A stretch of 64,000 nt of DNA from Ignavibacteriales bacterium (lineage in GTDB: Bacteria > Bacteroidota > Ignavibacteria > Ignavibacteriales > Ignavibacteriaceae), in the NCBI GenBank assembly GCA_016709765.1, contig JADJMD010000012.1, positions 186,001-250,000 of the forward strand, in the 5' to 3' direction. Made by a program: the position numbers and the translations under genes. The notes below the pieces were generated by a model. It worked only from the letters and a program-made list of their open reading frames with translations. It searched no databases and was not told the origin of the DNA. Shown one piece after another: positions 42,728 to 49,968 of this stretch (the first letter of the stretch is position 1; every line of letters begins with the position of its first letter).

Positions 42728-44215
42728 TTAATGCATAATTAGCCCGAGAATTAAATACATGACAGCAGCGATTGCGCCTGCAGTTAATGCGTAAGGCAAC
42801 TGCGTTTTAACATGATCAATATGATCGCTTGCTGAAGCCATAGATGAAATAATAGTAGTGTCAGATATCGGCGAACAATGATCACCAAAAACTCCACCAC
42901 CAAGAGCCGCAGCAACTGTTAAATATAAATTTGCATTCAGTGTTTGTGCCATAGGAATTCCAATTGCTAACATAATTGCAAAAGTTCCCCATGAGGTACC
43001 AGTTGAAAATGCTATAAAACAAGCAACAAGAAAAATGATTACAGGTACAAAATTCGGAGAGAGCCACTGCTTTGATAATTCTGCCGTATAAATACCTGTC
43101 CCTAGCTCTCGACAAACCGTACCAATAGCAAAAGCCAGCATCATTAAAAGAGCTAATGGGATTAATCCGCTAATACCTTTAAAGATTAATTCAACTGTTT
43201 CCGCAAACGTAAATATTTTTTGTGAAGTGTACAGAATTCCACCAACAATTATTGCCGTTAATACTGAATAAAGAACTGAAGTTGAACCTGACCCCTTTCC
43301 AATCGCAAAAAACATTTGTTCATACCAAGGATATGATGAAATATTTTCTACTAGTCCCCATCCTGTAAAGAGAAGCATTAAGGGCATCATACCTACCATC
43401 ACAGCGATAGGAATAATCATATTAATAGCTCTTTCCTTTACATTTTCTTTCTTTTCAATTGAAACTACATCAGCGGAAATTAATGGCACTGCTCCATCAC
43501 GAATTACTTTTCCTTCTTTAATTGCCCGCTCTTCTGCTTTTTTCATCGGACCAAAATCTTTTCCTGAAAGTATTATAAAAAGAACCATTCCCATCGCAAG
43601 CATTGGATAAAAATTAAATGGGAAAGCATAAATTAAAATCGTTAAAGGATTACTAAATCCTTGTGCAGCAATTAATCCCATTATATAAGCTCCCCAAGCA
43701 TTCAATGGGATTAAAATACAAGTTGGTGCTGAAATTGAATCGCCAATGTATGCGAGTTTTTCGCGCGGAATTTTTAATCTATCAAATATGGGTCTGAAAA
43801 CTGTTCCAACTGTTAAAGTGTTTATACTTGATTCAACAAATATCGCAGTACCTGTTGCCCAGGCCAAAAGTTGAACCATTTTACGGCTTTCACCAATATT
43901 TTTATTTTCTAAATAAATTAAAAACCGATTTATAAGGTTAACGAATCCTGCTACCCCGCCTGACCTTTGAATAAATGCAATTAATGCACCAACAAGACAA
44001 CTGAACATTATAGTCCTTGTATTGCTTGCATCGGCAAATACATCAACAAGTGCTTGAATAGTTGCAATTGTACCGGTTAAAAAATTTCCGTCACTAAGTA
44101 TAATCCAGCCAAGCCATATACCAAATAATAGTGAAACAAATACCTGACGGGTTTTGATTGCAAATATGATTGCAAGTACGGGAGGTAATAAAGACCAGAA
44201 TCCATAATGTTCCAT
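42728..44215 (-). CDS. NhaC-family Na+/H+ antiporter-type permease
   Basis: A 495-residue membrane protein with about 12 hydrophobic segments: SLLPPVLAIIFAIKTRQVFVSL at the N-terminus, GVAGFVNLINRF, EKLAYIGDSISAPTCILIPLNAWGAYI, FSTGTSWGTFAIMLAIGIPM and FGDHCSPISDTTIISSMASASDHIDHV, all strongly typical of the NhaC/YheL-type family. Members exchange Na+ for H+ or couple to organic acids. Heading a leftward run with the kinase, AmpG-like permease and M3 peptidase, it may sustain the ion gradient or move a product such as lactate; that is inference. Confidence 0.9.
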   Translation of the reverse strand: MEHYGFWSLLPPVLAIIFAIKTRQVFVSLLFGIWLGWIILSDGNFLTGTIATIQALVDVFADASNTRTIMFSCLVGALIAFIQRSGGVAGFVNLINRFLIYLENKNIGESRKMVQLLAWATGTAIFVESSINTLTVGTVFRPIFDRLKIPREKLAYIGDSISAPTCILIPLNAWGAYIMGLIAAQGFSNPLTILIYAFPFNFYPMLAMGMVLFIILSGKDFGPMKKAEERAIKEGKVIRDGAVPLISADVVSIEKKENVKERAINMIIPIAVMVGMMPLMLLFTGWGLVENISSYPWYEQMFFAIGKGSGSTSVLYSVLTAIIVGGILYTSQKIFTFAETVELIFKGISGLIPLALLMMLAFAIGTVCRELGTGIYTAELSKQWLSPNFVPVIIFLVACFIAFSTGTSWGTFAIMLAIGIPMAQTLNANLYLTVAAALGGGVFGDHCSPISDTTIISSMASASDHIDHVKTQLPYALTAGAIAAVMYLILGLIMH

Positions 44216-44282
44216 AAGCCAACTTTAATTGTTGTAAGAAATAATTATGCGGATTTTTAAAGTTTAGAATAAATATTCTGTA

Positions 44283-44290
44283 CAAATTTA
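44283..44290 (-). promoter_or_regulatory. Candidate -7 element for the NhaC-kinase-AmpG-M3 run
   Basis: On the minus strand this reads TAAATTTG, matching TAnnTTTG, about 68 bases before the ATG at 44215, in the divergent gap with the PhyH-type gene. No clear TTTG lies upstream. Confidence 0.3.
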
Positions 44291-44437
44291 AACAAGTTTA
44301 ATTGAATAACTTATAAAATCTGTTTCTAAAATATTGATTTTATAATGCAGATAAAACAAAAATCGATTGAAGTAAGAATTCTATTGGTGTAAATTGCATG
44401 GTAATTATTATCAAACTTATATATAAACTAAATTCTT

Positions 44438-45292
44438 ATGATAAGATTCAATGAACTTTCTTTAGAAAATGCTGAACAAATACTCAGCTCCGAGATAAGT
44501 TCTTCACTTAGAAAATTTTTGGACTCATCATTGTATATAAATGATGAAATAGTAGAAAATTACAACAATTTTGGTTTTGTAAAAATTGAAAATGTAATCG
44601 GAAATGATTTTTTACCAGAAGCACGAAAGATAATTCAGTCATCTGTGCTTTTAAGAAAAGGTAAAGATGAAAGAGACCTAAAAGATAAATCACAATACGA
44701 GCAGTCATTGCTGCAGTGCGGATTTTTATGTTGGGATTTTCCTGCAGTTAAAAATTTTGTATTCGCTAAAAGAATTGCCGGGATTGCAAGAGATTTAATG
44801 AAAGTTGACCACGTTAGACTCTGGCATGATCAGGCATTGTTTAAAGAACCAGGTGGAAGAATAACCGATGCTCATCAGGACTGTAGTTATTGGCCCATCA
44901 ATGAACCGCAGTTTTCAATTACAATGTGGCTTGCTCTAACAGATGTTCCCGTTGAAAAAGGATGTTTATATTTTTATCCGAACACAAATGATCCAGAACT
45001 TAAAGAATACGTTGATATTTTTAAGAATCCTCATCAGCCAAATATTTTAACTGATAAAGAAAAAATATTTGTTCCACTTAAAGCAGGAGATGCAACTTTT
45101 CATTCGGGCTTAACATTTCATGGTGCTGGCAATAATCAAACAAATGAGATGCGTGAAGCGATGACGATTATCTATATTAAAGATGGTGTTACCTTTGATG
45201 CATCTGATGAAAGAAATAAAACACATACTTCCTGCATGGGATTAAATAACGGTGACCAGATAAATACAAAGTTTACACCTATTCTAATTTAG
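44438..45292 (+). CDS. Phytanoyl-CoA dioxygenase (PhyH) family Fe(II)/2-oxoglutarate oxygenase
   Basis: A 284-residue cytoplasmic protein. The facial triad is visible as HxD in ITDAHQDCSYWP and the distal His in FHSGLTFHGAGNNQT, with an Arg (MREAMTIIYI) that may bind 2-oxoglutarate. DHVRLWHDQALFKEPGG precedes the HxD, as in PhyH enzymes. Such oxygenases hydroxylate varied small molecules, so the substrate is not evident. Its stop is 13 bases before the amidase-NamZ lipoprotein gene, so the two are likely co-transcribed, an unexplained pairing. Confidence 0.88.
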   Translation: MIRFNELSLENAEQILSSEISSSLRKFLDSSLYINDEIVENYNNFGFVKIENVIGNDFLPEARKIIQSSVLLRKGKDERDLKDKSQYEQSLLQCGFLCWDFPAVKNFVFAKRIAGIARDLMKVDHVRLWHDQALFKEPGGRITDAHQDCSYWPINEPQFSITMWLALTDVPVEKGCLYFYPNTNDPELKEYVDIFKNPHQPNILTDKEKIFVPLKAGDATFHSGLTFHGAGNNQTNEMREAMTIIYIKDGVTFDASDERNKTHTSCMGLNNGDQINTKFTPILI

Positions 45293-45305
45293 AAAAGGAA
45301 TCAAA

Positions 45306-47114
45306 ATGAAAAATTTATTTTCTACTTCTCTATTGTTAATAATTGCTACACTTTGGGGCTGTTCGTCAAGTTCACAATTGATAAACATTTCCGAATTAGA
45401 ATATCCAAATGATTTAAAGGTGATTTCAAGAGCCGATTGGGGATGGCAAGAACTCAAAAATGCTCCGCTGCAGCATTCAATAAAGAAAATCACAATCCAT
45501 CATGGTGGAGAAGAATTTGCAGAGAACAAAGATATGATACAATATCTTCGCAATCTACAAAGCTGGAGCAGATCAGAAAAAAAATGGATTGATATTCCCT
45601 ACCATTTTATGATCGATCTTAAGGGCAATATTTATGAAGCACGTCCAATAAATTTGCCCGGAGATACAAATACTGATTATGATGTAACCGGTCATGCCTT
45701 AATTTGCGTAGTTGGTAATTATGAAGTCCAAACTATAAAAGAAGTTCAACTAAAATCGTTAGCCAAACTTGTAGCATTTCTTAAACAAAAATATCACGTT
45801 GAACTAAAAGATATTAAGGGACATAAAGATTATTCAAATCAAACAGTTTGTCCTGGAGAAGATTTGTATAAATATCTTGCTGATGGTTCATTTCTCAAAA
45901 TGGTTGAAGCAGAGCTAAACCAAGATAAAATTGGAACTGATTCTAAAATTAAAACTGGAATAGAAGTTTTGCGTGATAGAAATTTTGATATACTAAAAGG
46001 TAAAAGAGTTGGTCTCGTTACAAACCCAACTGGAGTGGATAGTAAATTAAAATCAACAATTGATATTTTATTTGACGCAAAAGAAGTAAATCTAACCGCC
46101 TTATATGGGCCAGAACACGGTGTTCGTGGAAATTACTCGGCTGGCGAACATGTTGATTATTATATAGATGATGCGACTCAACTTCCTGTTTACTCACTTT
46201 ACGGCAGCACCAGAAAACCAAATGCAGATATGATAAAAGATATTGATGTATTGGTGTTTGACATTCAGGATATAGGCAGCCGCTCGTATACATATATCAG
46301 CACAATGGGTTTAATAATGGAAGCGGCAGCTGAATACAATACAGAAATCGTAATTTTAGATCGTCCAAATCCTCTTGGCGGAAATAGAATTGAAGGAAAT
46401 GTTGTTGAAGATGGATACTATTCTTTTGTGAGTCAGTTTGCAATTCCTTATGTGCATGGACTGACAGTTGGTGAACTTGCAATGTTGCTAAATGAAGAAG
46501 GACTTTTAGAAAATAAAGTAAAATGTAAATTGCAGGTGGTACCAATGGAAGGCTGGGCTCGTGATATGTATTTTGAAAAAACGGGTTTGCCCTGGGTTTT
46601 AACTTCTCCACATATTCCACATAAACATTCACCATTTTATTATCCATCATCAGGAATATTTGGGGAGTTACGCGGCGTCCTTTCAATCGGAGTTGGATAC
46701 ACGTCGCCTTTCCAAACATTTGCAACTGAATGGATAAATGGTGAGGAGCTTTCTACTAAAATGAATTCGTACAATCTTGAAGGAGTATTATTTAGACCAA
46801 TAACTTACAAACCTTATTATGGATTTGGGCAGGATAAAATGCTTCATGGTGTTGAAATTTATATTACAGATTATACAAATATAAATTTGATGCCAATTCA
46901 ATTTTATTTTGCTCAAGCTGTAAATGAACTTTATGGTAGAAATATTATTTCTGAAAACGAAGGACGTTTTGATATGTTTGATAAGGTTTTAGGAACAAGC
47001 AAAATAAGGGAGTTATTTATGCAAAACTTAAAAGTTGAAGATATTCTTCCCTATCTTAATAAAGATGTCGAAAATTTTAGAAAACTTTCTAAAAAGTATT
47101 ATTTATATAAATAA
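45306..47114 (+). CDS. Fusion lipoprotein: type-2 MurNAc-L-Ala amidase plus NamZ/DUF1343 exo-beta-N-acetylmuramidase
   Basis: A 602-residue lipoprotein (leader ends ATLWGCSSS, lipobox LWGC). Residues about 40-205 form an amidase_2/PGRP domain with Zn ligands His65-His66 (TIHHGG), His173 (GHKDYS) and Cys182 (TVCPGEDLY). Residues about 215-600 are a complete DUF1343 domain: RVGLVTNPTGVDSKLKSTID, ALYGPEHGVRGNYSAGE, VDVLVFDIQDIGSRSYTYI-type strings, VILDRPNPLGG and PYVHGLTVGELAMLL. DUF1343 is the NamZ family (GH171), which removes MurNAc from non-reducing ends of peptide-free glycan. The amidase would strip the peptide and NamZ would then release MurNAc, in one envelope-anchored enzyme. Domain calls are firm; coupling is inference. 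Confidence 0.92.
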   Translation: MKNLFSTSLLLIIATLWGCSSSSQLINISELEYPNDLKVISRADWGWQELKNAPLQHSIKKITIHHGGEEFAENKDMIQYLRNLQSWSRSEKKWIDIPYHFMIDLKGNIYEARPINLPGDTNTDYDVTGHALICVVGNYEVQTIKEVQLKSLAKLVAFLKQKYHVELKDIKGHKDYSNQTVCPGEDLYKYLADGSFLKMVEAELNQDKIGTDSKIKTGIEVLRDRNFDILKGKRVGLVTNPTGVDSKLKSTIDILFDAKEVNLTALYGPEHGVRGNYSAGEHVDYYIDDATQLPVYSLYGSTRKPNADMIKDIDVLVFDIQDIGSRSYTYISTMGLIMEAAAEYNTEIVILDRPNPLGGNRIEGNVVEDGYYSFVSQFAIPYVHGLTVGELAMLLNEEGLLENKVKCKLQVVPMEGWARDMYFEKTGLPWVLTSPHIPHKHSPFYYPSSGIFGELRGVLSIGVGYTSPFQTFATEWINGEELSTKMNSYNLEGVLFRPITYKPYYGFGQDKMLHGVEIYITDYTNINLMPIQFYFAQAVNELYGRNIISENEGRFDMFDKVLGTSKIRELFMQNLKVEDILPYLNKDVENFRKLSKKYYLYK

Positions 47115-47119
47115 CCTAT

Positions 47120-47188
47120 GTCATCCCGGATTTGTTTCGAGATCTAAATAATTTTAATCATCAGATGCTGAAACAAGTTTAGCATGAC
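47120..47188. repeat. Intergenic dispersed repeat overlapping a false lysA start
   Basis: Begins GTCATCCCGGATTTGTTTCG and ends GCTGAAACAAGTTTAGCATGAC. Inner arms GTTTCGAGATCT and AGATGCTGAAAC partly pair. The terminal GCATGAC supplies an ATG at 47184 in frame with lysA, which is unlikely to be the true start. Confidence 0.65.
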
Positions 47189-47204
47189 TCAATCAAAACG
47201 AAAT

Positions 47205-48470
47205 ATGAATTACTTCGAAAACGAACATATCAACTATAAAAACAATCAACTTTATGTTGAAGAAATAAGTGTAAATGATTTAGCTAAAGAGTTTGAAACT
47301 CCCCTTTACATTTACAGCAAAAATCATTTTGTCAAACAGTACAAAGAATTTGAAGACGCTTTCAGTGGAATAAATCACAAAATTTTCTATGCGATGAAAG
47401 CTAATTTTAATTTGAGTGTGATCAACACTTTTGTAAAACTCGGCAGCGGAGTAGATGCAAATTCTGAAGGTGAATTATTTCGTGCACTTAAAACAGGAGT
47501 CGAACCCTCAAAAGTTATACTTACAAGCGTTGGTAAAACAAAAAATGAAATTAAGCTTGGTTTAGAAAAAGATGTATTGATGATTAAAGCCGAATCAGAA
47601 GAAGAAATTGAGTTGATAAACAAAATTGCAAGTGAAATGGATAAAATAGCACGAGTTGCAATTCGAGTTAACCCAGATGTGGATGCAAAAACTCATCCCT
47701 ACATCTCAACGGGATTGTCAAGTAATAAATTCGGCGTCGATTCCAAGACAGCTTTATCTATTTATAAAAGAAGAAATGATTTTTCGCATATTCAATTCAC
47801 GGGAATTGATATGCATATTGGTTCCCAAATTACTTCAATCGATCCATTTGTTGAAGCTGTACAGAAACTTTCAGATCTTTATTTTGAAATTCTAAAAGAT
47901 GGATTAAAATTAAAGCACTTTGATGTTGGTGGAGGAATTGGAGTAAGCTACAATAACGAAAAAACCTTTTCAATTAGTGATTTTGCCGAACGAACAATTC
48001 CACATTTCAAAAAACTTGATTGTGAAATCATTTTTGAACCCGGAAGATTTCTCACTGCTAACGGAGGAATTCTAGTCACAGAAGTTCTTTACAATAAAAG
48101 AAACGGGAATAAAAATTTTATCATAATAGATGCAGCTATGAACGATCTACTTCGCCCTTCAATATATCAGGCTTATCATCACATTCAGCCCGTTCAAAAA
48201 TATGAGAATAGAAATGAAATGATTGCAGATATTGTTGGTCCCATCTGTGAATCCGGAGATTACTTTGCTCGTGATAGAGAAATTACACAATCAAAATCAG
48301 GAGAAATGCTTGCTGTAATGTCTGCAGGAGCTTATGGAATGGTAATGAGCTCAAACTATAATGCACGTCGCCGTCCTGCAGAAATCTTGGCTGATGGTGA
48401 TAAATATTCAGTTATTAGAAGCAGAGAAACCTTTGATCATTTAATTTGGGATGAGAGAATTATCGAATGA
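47205..48470 (+). CDS. lysA: Diaminopimelate decarboxylase
   Basis: About 421 residues from MNYFENEHINYKNNQLYVEE; a start 7 codons earlier falls inside a repeat. It is a PLP fold III enzyme with Lys65 (FYAMKANFN) forming the aldimine, DMHIGSQI, VGGGIGVSY, IIFEPGRFL, VGPICESGDYFARDR and SAGAYGMVMSSNYNARRRPAE, all diagnostic of LysA. It converts meso-diaminopimelate to L-lysine in the cytoplasm. It is needed for lysine synthesis, but its place directly after the amidase-NamZ gene suggests it may also use DAP released from scavenged murein. That role is inference. Confidence 0.95.
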   Translation: MNYFENEHINYKNNQLYVEEISVNDLAKEFETPLYIYSKNHFVKQYKEFEDAFSGINHKIFYAMKANFNLSVINTFVKLGSGVDANSEGELFRALKTGVEPSKVILTSVGKTKNEIKLGLEKDVLMIKAESEEEIELINKIASEMDKIARVAIRVNPDVDAKTHPYISTGLSSNKFGVDSKTALSIYKRRNDFSHIQFTGIDMHIGSQITSIDPFVEAVQKLSDLYFEILKDGLKLKHFDVGGGIGVSYNNEKTFSISDFAERTIPHFKKLDCEIIFEPGRFLTANGGILVTEVLYNKRNGNKNFIIIDAAMNDLLRPSIYQAYHHIQPVQKYENRNEMIADIVGPICESGDYFARDREITQSKSGEMLAVMSAGAYGMVMSSNYNARRRPAEILADGDKYSVIRSRETFDHLIWDERIIE

Positions 48471-48478
48471 TCTTAAAA

Positions 48479-48553
48479 GTCATTTCGAAGGAGTCTTAGA
48501 CTGAGAAATCGTCTACATTTTAGAGAAAGATTTCTCTCTTCGTTCGAAATGAC
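48479..48553. repeat. Intergenic palindromic repeat
   Basis: GTCATTTCGAA (48479-48489) and TTCGAAATGAC (48543-48553) form a perfect 11-bp inverted repeat. Inner segments GAGAAATC and GATTTCTC also pair. Same family as 4559 and 41641. Confidence 0.8.
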
Positions 48554-48585
48554 AATTCCCAGGACTTAAATTTATTGCCATTCCT

Positions 48586-48631
48586 CACTTGATGCAGAAT
48601 CTAATCATTGGATTCCTGCTTTCGAAGTAAT
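48586..48631. repeat. Second, partial copy of the intergenic repeat
   Basis: AGAATCTAATCATTGGATTC and the closing AATGAC resemble the right half of the same repeat family; the left half is missing. It lies in tandem with the copy at 48479. Confidence 0.5.
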
Positions 48632-48639
48632 GACAATCA

Positions 48640-49968
48640 TTAATTATTATCCTTATTCGTTTTTAGCATTCGATTAATCAAAGTAATCGGATGCAGTACT
48701 TCAACATCAACATTAAACTTTTGGGTACCATGTTTTATTTGTCCCATGCAGCCGGGATTTCCTGTTAACACAATTTTTGCTTTTGTGTTTTTAATGTTAT
48801 GTATTTTTCTTTCAAGCTGCTTCACAGCATCATCATATCTAACAACATTATAAATCCCAGCACTGCCGCAACACCAACTTGCTTCTTCAAGTTCTGTATA
48901 ACTAACTCCAGGTAAAGATTTTATTACTTCTCTTGGTTGAGTTGATACTTTTTGCGCATGAATTAAATGACAGGCGTCATGATAAGTAATAGAACCCAGC
49001 TCAGACTTATTTTCAAGATCATATTTCAATTCAGGTTTCTTTTCTGAGAAGAATTCCATCACATCTTTTACTTTAGATGAAAATCGTTTTGCTTTTTCTG
49101 CATAATCCGGATCATCTTTAAGTAAGTGGGCATAATCTTTCATAAATGCTCCGCAACCAGCAGAGTTTGAAATCAAATAATCGTAATCATGTTTATCAAA
49201 AGCATCAATATTTTTTCTGGCAAGCTTTAAGGCGAATTCCATATCACCATTATGTCCCATAAGCGAACCGCAGCAAACCTGATCTTGTGGAGTTATAATT
49301 TTACAACCGCATTCTATAAGCACATCAATCGTATCAATATTAATATCTGCAAACATTGTATTCATCAAGCAGCCAAAATGAAAAGCTGTTTTATATTTTA
49401 CTTCTCCATTTGGTAATTCTATTTCTTTTATTTGTGTATCAGAAAACTTATCTGAAATAACAGGAGAAAGAGTTTCTATCTCCGAAAGATTTTTAGAAAA
49501 GAATTTTAATATCCTGCTTAATCGAACAAGTTTTTGCAATCCAATTTTTTGATAGAGCCATAACAATCTGGAAACAAACTTTAATCCATTTCTTGATGCA
49601 ACAATTTTTCTTAAAGCAAATCTTTTTATTTCAACACCAAACTTTGAAACATATTCTGTGTTATCAATAACAACACGTGCCGTTTCAACCATACTGCCAT
49701 ATTTAACTCCTGCAGGACAAGCAGTCTCACAGGCCTGACAATCCAAACAAAAATTCATTTCATCAGCAAAGATTCTGCTCATTTCCATTTCACCACGTGC
49801 TACGGATTTTATCATCTTAATTCTACCTCGTGGAGATGAACGCTCTAATTTCGTGATATCATATGTTGGACAAGTTGCAAGGCACATTCCACAATGAATG
49901 CATTGTTGGAGTATATCATCGTGCGGAAGAATTTTTAATAATTCTTTGTACTCTATTTCTTTAGACAT
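48640..49968 (-). CDS. glcF: Fe-S subunit of a glycolate oxidase/D-lactate dehydrogenase (GlcF-type)
   Basis: A 442-residue cytoplasmic protein. Two [4Fe-4S] motifs lie near the N-terminus (CIHCGMCLATCPTYD and CLDCQACETACPAG), followed by two CCG domains (FHFGCLMNTMF ... VCCGSLMGHNG; ITYHDACHLIHAQ ... SWCCGSAGIYN). This is the GlcF architecture; it passes electrons from the flavin subunit to the quinone pool. Its ATG overlaps the end of the flavin gene by 8 bases, so translation is coupled. In this murein context the pair would suit D-lactate released by MurQ as well as glycolate. Confidence 0.93.
   Translation of the reverse strand: MSKEIEYKELLKILPHDDILQQCIHCGMCLATCPTYDITKLERSSPRGRIKMIKSVARGEMEMSRIFADEMNFCLDCQACETACPAGVKYGSMVETARVVIDNTEYVSKFGVEIKRFALRKIVASRNGLKFVSRLLWLYQKIGLQKLVRLSRILKFFSKNLSEIETLSPVISDKFSDTQIKEIELPNGEVKYKTAFHFGCLMNTMFADINIDTIDVLIECGCKIITPQDQVCCGSLMGHNGDMEFALKLARKNIDAFDKHDYDYLISNSAGCGAFMKDYAHLLKDDPDYAEKAKRFSSKVKDVMEFFSEKKPELKYDLENKSELGSITYHDACHLIHAQKVSTQPREVIKSLPGVSYTELEEASWCCGSAGIYNVVRYDDAVKQLERKIHNIKNTKAKIVLTGNPGCMGQIKHGTQKFNVDVEVLHPITLINRMLKTNKDNN

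Noticed and set aside
47184..47204. Upstream start of lysA at 47184
   Set aside because: The ATG is the GCATGAC end of a dispersed repeat; the LysA family start fits the Met at 47205.
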